Part shown: positions 9,100 through 18,313 of the stretch, piece by piece
Position numbering within the stretch: position 1 is the stretch's first letter
How the letters are laid out: each line of letters starts with the position of its first letter
DNA from: Rhodanobacter sp.
GTDB taxonomy: Bacteria > Pseudomonadota > Gammaproteobacteria > Xanthomonadales > Rhodanobacteraceae
Direction: 5' to 3'
DNA: 64,000 nt
Assembly (NCBI GenBank): GCA_030148505.1
Contig: JASBTI010000016.1
Location: 1-64,000 of the forward strand
The notes under the pieces: model-generated
Database searches by the model: none
What the model saw: the letters and a program-made list of their open reading frames with translations, nothing else
What the model was told of the DNA's origin: nothing
Program-made: the position numbers and the translations under genes

Positions 9100-9239
9100 C
9101 ATCACCGCGATGGCGTCATTGCGAACCGTCACGCCCCGGTGTGGCGGTTCGCATTTCATTTTCCACCCGCCATGCGGCCTTGCTCAGGCACTTTTCACAT
9201 GCCGGGCAAGGCTACGCGGCTACCTCTACGGAACACCTC

Positions 9240-11321
9240 ATGGTCGATCGCAACCGGCGTGACTTTCTTCGCAACTCGGCCCTGGCTACCGCCGCTCTGG
9301 CCACCGGCCAGATGCTGCCCCCGGTGATCCGCCGGGCACTTGCGGTAGAGCCGGCGCGCGTCACCGGCACGCTGGAAGATATCCAGCATGTGGTCATCCT
9401 GATGCAGGAGAACCGCTCGTTCGACCACTACTTCGGCACCTTGCGCGGCGTGCGGGGTTTCGGCGATCCACGCCCGCTGCAGCTGCCCAGCGGGCGGCCG
9501 GTCTGGTACCAGCCGACGCAACCGGACGCCACCGACTACGTGCTGCCGTTTCATCTTGACAGCAGGCAGACCAATGCGCAGTCCATGCATGACCTCAACC
9601 ACGACTGGAAGGGCTCGCACCAGACCTGGCAGAACCACGACGCCTGGGTGAGCCAGAAAACCCCGAACACGATGGGCTATTTCCGGCGTGAGGACATTCC
9701 ATTTCACCACGCACTGGCCGATGCGTTCACCGTATGCGACGGCTACCATGCCTCGCTGTTCGGCCCGACCAGCCCCAATCGCATGTTTCTGTTCAGCGGC
9801 ACCAGCGGGCTCAGCGTCGGCGACACGGGCAAGCAGGCCATCGACAATATCGACGACGGCAACTGGACCGCGCCGATGTCGCGCGACAAGCCCGACTTCA
9901 AGGGATTCACCTGGACCAACTACGCCCAGCGGCTGCAGGACGCCGGGATCAGCTGGAAGGTCTATCAGGAGTTCGACAACTACGGCGATAACACCATGCA
10001 GTTCTTCGCCGCATTCCGCGGCCTGCCCCACGACTCGCCGCTGTATCAGCGCGGTCGTGCCTGGGCCAGCGGCTCCACCCTGGCCAACGCCAAGGCCTCG
10101 CGCGGCGAACATCTGGTGGCACAATTTGCCCGCGACATCGACAGCGGCCAGTTGCCGCAGGTGTCATGGATCGTGCCGCCCTACATCATGTCCGAGCATC
10201 CGCGGACCACGCCGGCCTACGGCGCCTCGATGATTGCGCGCCTGCTCGAAGCGCTGGCGGCGCGCCCCGAGGTCTGGTCGAAAACCGTGTTCCTGCTCTG
10301 CTACGACGAGAACGATGGCTTTTTCGATCATGTGCCGCCGCCGCTGCCGGCGCTGGACAGCGCCATGGGGCGCAGCACGGTCGACGTCACCGGCGAAAGC
10401 TATCAGGGCGTGCCGGTGGGACTTGGCCCACGCGTGCCGATGCTGGTGATCTCGCCCTGGAGCCGCGGTGGCCGAGTCAACTCGCAGGTATTCGATCACA
10501 CCTCGGTCATCCGTTTCCTCGAGCAGCGCTTCGGTGTGCACGAGCCGAATATCAGTCCCTGGCGCCGCGCCATCGCTGGCGACCTCACCAGCTGTCTGGA
10601 TCTCGAGCGCAGTGAACTCGACTGGCCGGCGCTTCCCGATACCTCGCCCGCGGTGGCGCTCGCCGATGCCAACAGTCAGCTGGCCGAACCGCGGCCGCCC
10701 ATCTCCCAATCGATGCCGAAACAGGAAGCCGGGCAGCGCGCGGCATGTCCGCTGCCTTATGATTTCGAGGTCATTGCCGAGCTCCAACGTGAGCGCGGCC
10801 TGCGGCTTGTCTTCAGCAATCGCGGCAGCGCCGCGGTGGCACTGAACGCCTACAGTGCCGGTGGCCGCATCGACCCACGCTTTTACACGGTGGGTGCCGG
10901 TGACTGGCTTGACGATCTGTGGCCGCTCGACGCTACCTCGGAGAACCGCTATGCGCTGACCATCTACGGCCCGAACGGCTATCTCAGAAGCTACGCCGGC
11001 AGGGCCGGCGCAACTGCGGCAGGGCTGGAGGTCGGGCTCGACTATGACGCCGGCAGCGAACAGGTATTGCTGCGCCTGCGCAATGACGGCGACGTGGCAT
11101 GCAAGTGCCGGGTGGTCAGCGGCTACGCCCCCGCGCAGCAACGCGAGTTGCGCGTACCGGCGGCCTCCACCCTGGTCAGCGTATGGAAAATCGCCGCCCA
11201 GGATCACTGGTACGACCTGACGATCGCCAGCGCCGACGACCCGGACTACCAGCGCCGTCTGGCCGGCCACATCGAAACCGGCAAACCCAGCCGCAGCGAT
11301 CCGGCCATCGCCAGCGCGTGA
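9240..11321 (+). CDS. Tat-exported phosphocholine-type phospholipase C
   Basis: About 693 residues, of the bacterial phospholipase C/acid phosphatase superfamily (Pseudomonas PlcH/PlcN type). It cleaves phospholipid head groups. The leader has the twin-arginine motif RRDFLRN (6-12), so it is exported folded. The catalytic domain opens with QHVVILMQENRSFDHYFGTLRGVRGF (about 49-74) and contains SLFGPTSPNRMFLFSG and YDENDGFFDHVPPP, which supply metal and catalytic residues. The C-terminal third has two beta-rich units of the DUF756 type. ATG 9240 is chosen because it starts the Tat signal; upstream codons in the same frame look non-coding. It lies 140 bases after the receptor gene and 90 before cpdB, so the three may be co-transcribed. 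Confidence 0.92.
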   Translation: MVDRNRRDFLRNSALATAALATGQMLPPVIRRALAVEPARVTGTLEDIQHVVILMQENRSFDHYFGTLRGVRGFGDPRPLQLPSGRPVWYQPTQPDATDYVLPFHLDSRQTNAQSMHDLNHDWKGSHQTWQNHDAWVSQKTPNTMGYFRREDIPFHHALADAFTVCDGYHASLFGPTSPNRMFLFSGTSGLSVGDTGKQAIDNIDDGNWTAPMSRDKPDFKGFTWTNYAQRLQDAGISWKVYQEFDNYGDNTMQFFAAFRGLPHDSPLYQRGRAWASGSTLANAKASRGEHLVAQFARDIDSGQLPQVSWIVPPYIMSEHPRTTPAYGASMIARLLEALAARPEVWSKTVFLLCYDENDGFFDHVPPPLPALDSAMGRSTVDVTGESYQGVPVGLGPRVPMLVISPWSRGGRVNSQVFDHTSVIRFLEQRFGVHEPNISPWRRAIAGDLTSCLDLERSELDWPALPDTSPAVALADANSQLAEPRPPISQSMPKQEAGQRAACPLPYDFEVIAELQRERGLRLVFSNRGSAAVALNAYSAGGRIDPRFYTVGAGDWLDDLWPLDATSENRYALTIYGPNGYLRSYAGRAGATAAGLEVGLDYDAGSEQVLLRLRNDGDVACKCRVVSGYAPAQQRELRVPAASTLVSVWKIAAQDHWYDLTIASADDPDYQRRLAGHIETGKPSRSDPAIASA

Positions 11322-11410
11322 AACCCGGGGGACAAACCGCGCATACCCCATCGACCGGGGCCGATCTGCTAGGTTTGCCCCCTGTAACTGCACGCAAGGA
11401 CGAAGCCGTC

Positions 11411-13405
11411 ATGACGCCACGCTTCCACTCGCCCACGGCCTGGCTGGCCGCCACGCTTGCGATCCTGCTTGCCGGGTGCGCCGCGCTACCGCGCCAGCCG
11501 TTGCTGGCGGACGGTGCACGCGCCAAGGTGGTGATCCTGGAGACCACCGATGTGCACTCCAACGTGCTCAGCTACGACTACTTCAAACTCAAGGCCGATC
11601 CCGCGCTGGGCTTTGAGCGCACCGCCACGCTGATCCAACGCGCCCGCGCGGCATTCCCCAACACCTTGCTGTTCGACGACGGCGACACCATCCAAGGTAG
11701 CGTGCTGGCGGACTATCAGGCGCTGGCGAAGCCGGTGACCTGCCCGCAGGAGCTGGCCATCTATCGTGCAATGGACGCGATCGGCTACGACGGCGGCACC
11801 ATCGGCAATCACGAATTCAACTATGGTCTGCCGTTCCTGTCGCAAGTGACCGGCACGCCGATGAATGTCACGGGCGGCCGGCACGACCGCTGCGCCGGCC
11901 CGCACTTTCCGCTGGTGCTGGCCAACGTGTACAGCGCGCGCGACGGCGAGCCGATCTTCAAACCGTGGACGATCATCCACAAGACCATCGAGGCCTACAC
12001 CCTCGACGGCAGCAAGATCAGGGTGCCGCTGAAGATCGGCATCATCGGCTTCACCCCACCACCGATCATGCAGTGGGACCAGCAAAAACTGGCCGGCAAG
12101 GTCACCGTCAGCGGTGTGGTCGAAGCGGCGAAGAAGTATCTGCCGCAAATCGAAGCGCAACACCCGGATCTGATCGTGGCGCTGCTGCATGGCGGACTGA
12201 ATACCGCTGCTTACACCCCGGCGATGGAAAACGGCGGCTGGTACCTGGCCGGCGTGCCCGGCATCGACGTGCTGCTGCTTGGCCACGCCCACAGTGCGTT
12301 TCCCGGGCCACGTTACGCCGGCATGAAGGAGGTCGATGCCAAACGCGGCTTCGTGCGCGGCGTGCCGGCCGTGATGGGCGGCTTCTTCGGCAAGGACCTG
12401 GGGGTGATCCAGCTGATCCTGGATCGTCGTCAGGGCCGCTGGGTGATCGACCACGATGCCACCCACAGCGAGGTGTGGCCGATCTGCCCCGCCAAGAATC
12501 ACTGCGTCCCGCCCGATCCCGAGATCGCGCCGCTGGTCCAGCAAGCCCATGAGGCCGCCATCGCCTACGTCAACACGCCGATCGGCAAAACCACCGTGCG
12601 CATGAGTAGCTACTTCGCCGACGAGGGCAACATGACAGCACTGGCACCGGTCAATGCCGCGCAGATCGACTACGTGCGTACCGAGTTGCCGCGACTGCAT
12701 CCGGAGCTGGCTGAGGTGCCGATCCTGTCGGCCGCCGCCGCCTTCCGCACCGGCTTCGGCGGGCCCGACGACTACACCGATGTCGCGCCCGGACCGCTGA
12801 CCTTGCGCAGCGCCGCCGACCTGTACTTCTACCCCAACACCCTGGCCGCGGTGAAGATCGACGGTGCCGGCCTCAAGGCCTGGCTGGAGAAATCCGCCGA
12901 ACGCTTCAACCGCCTCGACCCAGCCAGGGCCGGCGAGCAACCACTGATCAACCCACACGTCGCCGGCTTCAACTTCGACCAGATCCAGGGCGGCATCCAC
13001 TACGTGATCGATCTCTCCAGACCGGTCGGCCAGCGCATCACCGCACTTGTCTACCAGGGCAAACCCGTCACCCCGAAGCAACCGTTCATCGTCGTCACCA
13101 ACAACTACCGCGCCAGCGGCGGTGGCCACTTTCCCGGCCTCGACGGCAGCAACATCGTGCTGGCCGCGCCCGACGGCACCCGCGAGATCCTCGCCCGCTG
13201 GCTGCAACGTAAGCAGCGGATCAGTGCCGCCGAGCTCGCGCCCAGATCGTGGCATTTCGCCCCGCTGAAAACCCATGGCCCGATCGTCTTCACCGGCGCC
13301 AGCGGCAAGCAGGACATCGCCCACGCCGCCGGCCTCGACAACATTCACCTGCTGAAAGACCACGGCGACGGCACGGCGACCTATACGATTGACCTGTCGC
13401 ATTGA
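11411..13405 (+). CDS. cpdB: 2',3'-cyclic-nucleotide 2'-phosphodiesterase / 3'-nucleotidase
   Basis: About 664 residues, matching CpdB in length and order of motifs. It degrades cyclic nucleotides and 3'-nucleotides outside the cytoplasm, releasing phosphate and nucleoside. The leader ends LLAGC (lipobox Cys23), so it is a probable lipoprotein. Metallophosphatase motifs: ETTDVHSN (Asp47, His49), DDGDTIQG (Asp92), GNHEFNYG (132-139), and LLLGHAHSAFPG. The C-terminal 5'-nucleotidase domain shows LRSAADLYFYPNTL and FIVVTNNYRASGGGHFPG, the nucleoside-binding region. The codons upstream of ATG 11411 do not look coding, and GGA lies before it. It is the third plus-strand gene of the phosphate-scavenging set. 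Confidence 0.9.
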   Translation: MTPRFHSPTAWLAATLAILLAGCAALPRQPLLADGARAKVVILETTDVHSNVLSYDYFKLKADPALGFERTATLIQRARAAFPNTLLFDDGDTIQGSVLADYQALAKPVTCPQELAIYRAMDAIGYDGGTIGNHEFNYGLPFLSQVTGTPMNVTGGRHDRCAGPHFPLVLANVYSARDGEPIFKPWTIIHKTIEAYTLDGSKIRVPLKIGIIGFTPPPIMQWDQQKLAGKVTVSGVVEAAKKYLPQIEAQHPDLIVALLHGGLNTAAYTPAMENGGWYLAGVPGIDVLLLGHAHSAFPGPRYAGMKEVDAKRGFVRGVPAVMGGFFGKDLGVIQLILDRRQGRWVIDHDATHSEVWPICPAKNHCVPPDPEIAPLVQQAHEAAIAYVNTPIGKTTVRMSSYFADEGNMTALAPVNAAQIDYVRTELPRLHPELAEVPILSAAAAFRTGFGGPDDYTDVAPGPLTLRSAADLYFYPNTLAAVKIDGAGLKAWLEKSAERFNRLDPARAGEQPLINPHVAGFNFDQIQGGIHYVIDLSRPVGQRITALVYQGKPVTPKQPFIVVTNNYRASGGGHFPGLDGSNIVLAAPDGTREILARWLQRKQRISAAELAPRSWHFAPLKTHGPIVFTGASGKQDIAHAAGLDNIHLLKDHGDGTATYTIDLSH

Positions 13406-13447
13406 ACCGTCCCGGCACGCGTCCGACTCTCCCAGCTGGCCGCCAGC

Positions 13448-14131
13448 TCAATTGCGCAGACGTCGGGCGATAGCGTCGCGCGAGATCATCGCGAACACCA
13501 GACCGAACATGAAGCCGCCGATATGAGCCCACCAGACGTAGGCGCCGTAACTCGGACCGGCGTAGCTGAAGAGCAGCTGCAGCAATACCCAGATGCCGAT
13601 CAACAGGAAGGCGGGCACCCGCACGAACTCCAGGTACAGGCCCAGCGGCAAGACCAGGCCCAGCTTGGCACGCGGAAACAGTGCCACATAGGTGCCCACC
13701 ACCGCCGACACCGCACCGCTGCAGCCGATGATCGGCAGGCGCACGCCGACCAGCGACAAGGCACCGATCAGATTCGCCACGATACCGCCCAGCACGAACA
13801 GCAGCAGGAACCGCAGCGAGCCGAGCGCCCGTTCGCCGGGCAGTCCGAAGATCGCCAAAAAGAGCAGGTTGCTCATCAGGTGCAGCCAGGTCACGTGGAT
13901 GAACAAGGCGGTGAACAGGCGCAGCAGGGCCGGATCGGTCAGTTGGGGCAACAAGGCCTGATGCGGGTCGAAGATGTTCGCCGGGATCGTCCCCCATTCC
14001 AGCAGCAGCGCAATGCGCTGCGGTGCCGGCATTATTGCCAGCCAGACGAAACACAACACGCAGACCGTCACGACCAGCAACGTCGCCCAATGCCAACGAC
14101 TGCGACGGCGGGTTTCGACATGAACGAACAA
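13448..14131 (-). CDS. Rhomboid-family intramembrane serine protease
   Basis: A 227-residue polytopic membrane protease. Rhomboid landmarks are complete: FIHVTWLHLMSNLLFL with His84 and Asn88, the catalytic serine in GCSGAVS (Ser138), and the catalytic histidine in WAHIGGFMFG (His203). About six transmembrane segments are visible, the usual bacterial core, preceded by a short basic N-terminus. It cleaves transmembrane segments of other proteins; the target is unknown. The gene is monocistronic, ends close to cpdB in a convergent arrangement, and is divergent from queD. Confidence 0.9.
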   Translation of the reverse strand: MFVHVETRRRSRWHWATLLVVTVCVLCFVWLAIMPAPQRIALLLEWGTIPANIFDPHQALLPQLTDPALLRLFTALFIHVTWLHLMSNLLFLAIFGLPGERALGSLRFLLLFVLGGIVANLIGALSLVGVRLPIIGCSGAVSAVVGTYVALFPRAKLGLVLPLGLYLEFVRVPAFLLIGIWVLLQLLFSYAGPSYGAYVWWAHIGGFMFGLVFAMISRDAIARRLRN

Positions 14132-14365
14132 GGGTGTCTCCCGTGAAAACGGCGATCTGACGGAACCGGCTCTCCCCGATCACCACCGCGGCAAGTCACG
14201 ACGCGTCGGCATACGGTCGAACCGCAGCACCGTGCTGCCGCCGATGATGCCACGCCCCGTCGCGGCACCCTAGCGCAGATACCGAAGGCGCCACGACACC
14301 TCGGCAACGAGTACCGAACGGAAAGGCATCCGGCATGCGCGCGCCCGGCGCAGTAGAATACGCCG

Positions 14366-14728
14366 ATGCGTATTTTCAAAGCCTTCACCCTGGAAGCGGC
14401 CCATCGACTGCCGCATGTCCCCGCCGGGCACAAATGTTCGCGCCTTCACGGCCACAGCTTCCGTATCGAGCTGCATGTCGAGGGGTCGGTCGATCCGCAC
14501 AGCGGCTGGATCATGGACTTCTCCGATATCAAGGCTGTGTTCCAGCCGTTTTACGATCAGCTGGACCACCACTATCTCAACGATGTCCCTGGCCTGGAAA
14601 ATCCTACCAGCGAGAATCTGGCGATGTGGCTGTGGGATCAGCTCAAACCCGCTTTGCCACTGCTGGCCGAAGTGGTGGTGCATGAAACCTGCACCTCCGG
14701 CTGCCGCTATCAGGGACCGGCCGGCTGA
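14366..14728 (+). CDS. queD: 6-carboxy-5,6,7,8-tetrahydropterin synthase
   Basis: 120 residues, the normal size. It converts 7,8-dihydroneopterin triphosphate to 6-carboxytetrahydropterin in the queuosine/7-deazaguanine pathway. The zinc histidines are in EAAHRL (His13) and LHGHSF (His28, His30), with the catalytic Cys24 just before in [35 protein letters not shown] and VHETCTSGC follow, the last carrying the substrate-binding glutamate. No other queuosine gene is adjacent. Its stop is 18 bases from the end of the convergent PiT gene. Confidence 0.93.
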   Translation: MRIFKAFTLEAAHRLPHVPAGHKCSRLHGHSFRIELHVEGSVDPHSGWIMDFSDIKAVFQPFYDQLDHHYLNDVPGLENPTSENLAMWLWDQLKPALPLLAEVVVHETCTSGCRYQGPAG

Positions 14729-14746
14729 GCCGAACCCGTAGCTCGT

Positions 14747-15841
14747 TCAGCGAAGCCCGGCGTAGAGCAGCGCGCCGAACAACGCGCCGACCGGCAAAGT
14801 CACCACCCATGACAAGGCAATCGTGCCGACCACCTTGCGATTCACCCCACCCTTGCCGCTGGCGCCCGCGCCGGTCAGCGCACCGACTGCGACATGCGTG
14901 GTCGATACCGGCAGGCCGTTGAAGCTGGCGGTACTGACCAGCAGGCTGGTGGTGAGGCTGGCGGCAAGCGATGCTCCCAGATCCAGATCGGTGATCTCGG
15001 TGCTCATGGTCCGTGCCACCCGCCGCGCGCCGATCACGCCACCGATCAACATCGCGATACCGACCGCCAGCACCGCGCTGTTGCTGTCGAGCACCGCGAT
15101 CGGCAACAGCAAGGCTGCGATCTTCGGGGTGTCGTTGAGACCACGGGCAAAACCCACTGCGCCGGCAAACAGAAAGTGCAGGGCATGGACCACACGTGCC
15201 GCATCGAAGCGCAGCAGCGGACGCGCATCGCTATCGACACATGCCGTCACGCTGCCGGTACGCAGCACGGCCGCCTTCCGCATCGTCATCACCCCATCAG
15301 ATGTGGCCAAGGCGGCTTGCTCGATACACAGGCAGTCGACGCGTTGCTGCTTCGCCCGCGCAACCAGCCCACGCAGCAGCGGCGCGATCAGCCACGCGGG
15401 AATGATCGCGATCAGCGGGCTGGCCAACAGCGGCAGCAGAAAGCTTTTGCCGAGCGAATCGAAATGTACCTCCAGGCCGACGGCGACCAGACCGGCGCCA
15501 CTCATCGCGCCGACCAGCGCATGCGTGGTCGAGATTGGCAGTCCACGCCAGGAGGCCAGCGCTACGGTAAGCGCGGCGCCGGCCGCCACCGCCAGCGCAA
15601 AACCGGTTTGCGCCGCGATATCCGCGGGCACCAGACCCGCTCCCGTGAAGGCCTTGAGCAGCGCCTGGGCGAGATAGACCGAGCACAGCGAACCGGCCAG
15701 GGTGGTGATGCTGGCCCAGCCCAGGCTGGTCCAGTAACCCGCAGTGCGACTGCCGTACAGCGTGGCCACACCCTTGAAGTTGTCGTTGGAACCGTTACTC
15801 GCCGCCAACAGCAACACGGCGATAAACAAGGCGATGGTCAT
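14747..15841 (-). CDS. PiT-family inorganic phosphate transporter
   Basis: 364 residues. It is a low-affinity, cation-coupled phosphate permease with about ten membrane segments. The duplicated family signature appears as SNGSNDNFKGVATLYGS near the N-terminus and GFARGLNDTPKIAALLL in the second half. The paired motifs LPISTTHALVGAMSGAG and LPVSTTHVAVGALTGAGA are also present. PiT proteins also carry arsenate. The ATG overlaps the stop of the preceding glycosyltransferase gene by four bases (ATGA), making it the last gene of the arsenosugar-type operon. The leading loop is SNGSNDN rather than the commoner GxNDxAN, a modest variation. Confidence 0.92.
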   Translation of the reverse strand: MTIALFIAVLLLAASNGSNDNFKGVATLYGSRTAGYWTSLGWASITTLAGSLCSVYLAQALLKAFTGAGLVPADIAAQTGFALAVAAGAALTVALASWRGLPISTTHALVGAMSGAGLVAVGLEVHFDSLGKSFLLPLLASPLIAIIPAWLIAPLLRGLVARAKQQRVDCLCIEQAALATSDGVMTMRKAAVLRTGSVTACVDSDARPLLRFDAARVVHALHFLFAGAVGFARGLNDTPKIAALLLPIAVLDSNSAVLAVGIAMLIGGVIGARRVARTMSTEITDLDLGASLAASLTTSLLVSTASFNGLPVSTTHVAVGALTGAGASGKGGVNRKVVGTIALSWVVTLPVGALFGALLYAGLR

Positions 15842-16536
15842 GCCGGCAACTCCATGGAGGTCGGGTGATGGCTTGCGGTGTGCAGCCAGTCGGCCAGCGT
15901 GCGCTGTTCCGGCAAAGGATCGATCAAGGTGGCGAGGGCGGCAGCGAGCGCCGGCAGATCCGCGGCGTCATCAACATCGCGCAGCGTCGATACGCTGGCG
16001 ATACCACCGTGCGGGGCCAGGGCTTCGCGGAATCGCGCGGCGGTATCAGCCTGCGAATACGGCACGCCCAGCCACACACGGCGTTCGATCGGCGCGCGAC
16101 CGCCGACCAGCCAGAAGCCGCCGTCGAACGCCTCGCCGAGCACGTAAGGCGTAGCCTCATCGTCGAGCAGGGCCAGCGCGGCCTGCAGCAACGCAGGTGT
16201 CAGTTGCGGCACATCGGCGCCGATCAGCAACGCCCGGCCGTGACGTGCCTGCAGCTCGGTATAAACCTGATGCATGCGCGCGCCCAGACCGCCTTCGCCC
16301 TGTCCGACCTGGGCAAATTCGGGCCACGCCTCGCGCGCTTGCGGTCCGGCCTCGGCCACGGCCCAATACGGCACCAGGCTGGGCCGGCAGCGACCCACCA
16401 CGGCGGCCGTGGCCGCCGCGGCCAGGGTATGGAAGCGGACCGCTTCCGCGGTTCCCACGGTGTCGGCCAACCGGGTCTTGACTGGCGAGAGTCCCGGTGT
16501 CTTCACGAAGATCGCCAGTGCCGGCGTCATGCTCAT
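15838..16536 (-). CDS. DUF2064 glycosyltransferase-like protein (TIGR04282 type)
   Basis: 232 residues. MSMTPALAIFVKTPGLSPVKTRLA is the nucleotidyltransferase-like opening of the DUF2064 family, followed by ALLIGADVPQLTP (metal-binding Asp) and VLGEAFDGGFWLVGG. NCBI's TIGR04282 model places such proteins in arsenosugar biosynthesis, and its neighbours ArsS, ArsM and a TIGR04283-like protein support that here. The start at 16536 overlaps the upstream stop by four bases; a longer in-frame extension to 16686 runs antisense-like through the neighbour and is rejected. Its stop overlaps the PiT start. The exact donor and acceptor sugars are not known from sequence. Confidence 0.85.
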   Translation of the reverse strand: MSMTPALAIFVKTPGLSPVKTRLADTVGTAEAVRFHTLAAAATAAVVGRCRPSLVPYWAVAEAGPQAREAWPEFAQVGQGEGGLGARMHQVYTELQARHGRALLIGADVPQLTPALLQAALALLDDEATPYVLGEAFDGGFWLVGGRAPIERRVWLGVPYSQADTAARFREALAPHGGIASVSTLRDVDDAADLPALAAALATLIDPLPEQRTLADWLHTASHHPTSMELPA

Positions 16537-17231
16537 GCCCGCCGTGCCGTGCGGATCTGCGCCACGGTCAGGCGCCAATGCCGCGCGGTAGTCGCCAGCC
16601 AGCCGTGCTGCACGTACTTGCGTGAGCTGGTTTCCAGCGCGGCGGGAATCCGCCGCAACGGCAGCGATGCACGGCGTGCGGCCCACACCAGCAGATGATC
16701 CTCGCCGTGGAGCGCCTGTTCATCGAACCCGTGCAAGGCCTCGAAGCGGTGCCGCGGCAGCACCAGCCCCTGATCACCGAACGGCAAGCCCAGCCAGCGT
16801 GCGCGCAGATTGGCGCCGGCAGCATTCAAGGCCATCCAGCGCGGCCCGTCGCGGCGAAAGGCCAGCTCGAACCAGCCCAGTGCCTCTACGCCATGACTCA
16901 GGAACCGCTGCAGTTCGCGCAGCGTGTCTTCGCGCAGCCGCGAGTCGGCGTGCAGAAACCACAGCCAGTGACCCTGGGCCTGACGCGCGCCGAAATTTTG
17001 CTGCCGCGCGCGTCCGGGCGCGCTATGGCATTCACGATAGCGCAGACGATGCGGCCAGTTGGCCGGCGCCGGCCACGACTCGTCGTCGGCACGCACCACG
17101 ATCACTTCGCTGCCGGCAGGCAAGGCGACAAGCTGTTGCAGCAGGCCTTGCCATTCGGTTTCGCCCGGCGCCAGCGGCACGATCACCGACAACGTGTGCG
17201 CGGCCGGCGGATGGAGAATGCCGCGGACCAT
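16533..17231 (-). CDS. Family 2 glycosyltransferase (TIGR04283 type, arsenosugar-associated)
   Basis: About 232 residues of GT-A fold. HTLSVIVPL is the opening strand, EVIVVRADDESW stands where the family usually has its first acidic motif, and GHWLWFLHADSRL holds the DxD-like metal site. The region LPFGDQGLVLPRHRFEALHGF is typical of the TIGR04283 group, which occurs beside ArsM and ArsS. It probably adds or modifies the sugar part of an arsenosugar; this is inferred from context. ATG 17231 lies two bases after the arsM stop; an in-frame ATG at 17279 would overlap arsM by 46 bases. Its stop overlaps the DUF2064 start by four bases. Confidence 0.82.
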   Translation of the reverse strand: MVRGILHPPAAHTLSVIVPLAPGETEWQGLLQQLVALPAGSEVIVVRADDESWPAPANWPHRLRYRECHSAPGRARQQNFGARQAQGHWLWFLHADSRLREDTLRELQRFLSHGVEALGWFELAFRRDGPRWMALNAAGANLRARWLGLPFGDQGLVLPRHRFEALHGFDEQALHGEDHLLVWAARRASLPLRRIPAALETSSRKYVQHGWLATTARHWRLTVAQIRTARRA

Positions 17232-17233
17232 GC

Positions 17234-18313
17234 TCAGCAGCAACTGGCCGAACTGCTGGCCGGGATATCCGGCGAGCAATCGAACAAACCGTAGTGATGC
17301 TGCTTATCGCCATCGAGACGGAAGTGCGGCGCATAGCGACTGCCGCCGAGCATGTCGGCGGTGTTGCCGCAGACCCGCAGCGGCTTGCCGCGTTCGAACA
17401 GGTGGTGATCGTCGAGCATGAAACGGTGCGGATGATCGGGCAGGCTGCCGAGGTAGGTGGCGACCTGGCCGTAATCCTCGCAGCGGTCCTCCAGCGGCAG
17501 CTTGAAGGCGCGCCAGGTGATCGATTCGAACCGGGCGAAACCGATTTTCTGTTCGACCGCCGCATCGGTCAGCGCGATCGGAGCACGTGCGCAAACCCGC
17601 GCATCGGCGACCCCCAGGTTACCCATCAGACGGCGAAAATCCTCGGTGTACAAGGCACCGGCCAGGCACTCGCCGAGCAGCACCGGATCGGCCAGCAGTT
17701 CATGCGGCAGGCGGCGGTTGCTGTAGACGTCGGAGAAGTACAGCTCGCCGCCGGGCTTGAGCACGCGGAAGATCTCGGCAAACGCCACGCGCTTGTCCGG
17801 CACCAGGTTCAGAACGCAGTTCGAGACCACTACATCGACCGAGGCATCGGCGATACCCAGGGCCGCCAGGTCAGCCAGGTCGCCCTGCTGAAAGCGGACG
17901 TTGGAAGCGGCATGACCGAAGGCCTGCGCGTGGAAGTCGCGATGCCGTTCGGCCACCGCCAGCTGCTGCGCGGTCATGTCGACACCGATCACCCGGCCAT
18001 GCTCGCCCACCAGCTTCGACAACAGGTAGGCATCGCGACCGCTGCCACAGCCGAGGTCGAGCACGGTCCTGCCGTCCAATGCCGGTGGCAGCGGCGAACC
18101 GCAGCCGTAGAAGCGATCGCGCACCTCCGGATGCAACTGCGCCAGAATCGTGCGCAGGTACTCAGGCATCGCGTCGATGCTGCAGCAGGCGGTGGTGCGC
18201 AAGTCGTTGCTCGACTGCAGGGTTTCGCCGTAGTAACTGCGCACCGCGGATTGCTGGGCGTCGGCGTCGGCACGGGTCTCAATGTCGCGCTCAAGGTCCA
18301 TGTTCATGCTCAT
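17234..18313 (-). CDS. arsM: Arsenite S-adenosylmethionine methyltransferase
   Basis: About 359 residues. It methylates trivalent arsenic using SAM. The Rossmann motif is VLDLGCGSGRD (84-94). Four cysteines at residues 44, 71, 166 and 216 lie near the positions of the four conserved cysteines of algal ArsM (44, 72, 174, 224), in TACCSID, FYGCGS, VVSNCVLN and LGECLAG. The C-terminal domain contains LRVCGNTADMLGGSRYAPHF, typical of this family. ATG 18313 overlaps the arsS stop in the ATGA arrangement, so the two are translationally coupled. A much longer open frame continues to 19300, but that part is the wrong frame of arsS. Confidence 0.9.
   Translation of the reverse strand: MSMNMDLERDIETRADADAQQSAVRSYYGETLQSSNDLRTTACCSIDAMPEYLRTILAQLHPEVRDRFYGCGSPLPPALDGRTVLDLGCGSGRDAYLLSKLVGEHGRVIGVDMTAQQLAVAERHRDFHAQAFGHAASNVRFQQGDLADLAALGIADASVDVVVSNCVLNLVPDKRVAFAEIFRVLKPGGELYFSDVYSNRRLPHELLADPVLLGECLAGALYTEDFRRLMGNLGVADARVCARAPIALTDAAVEQKIGFARFESITWRAFKLPLEDRCEDYGQVATYLGSLPDHPHRFMLDDHHLFERGKPLRVCGNTADMLGGSRYAPHFRLDGDKQHHYGLFDCSPDIPASSSASCC

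Noticed and set aside
9113-9132. GCGTCAT and CCGTCAC as a Pho box before phospholipase C
   Set aside because: The repeat distance is 13, not 11, bases and the matches are partial.
15838-16686. Longer version of the DUF2064 gene starting at 16686
   Set aside because: The additional 50 codons run inside the upstream glycosyltransferase gene and have no family similarity. The ATGA overlap at 16536 is the better start.
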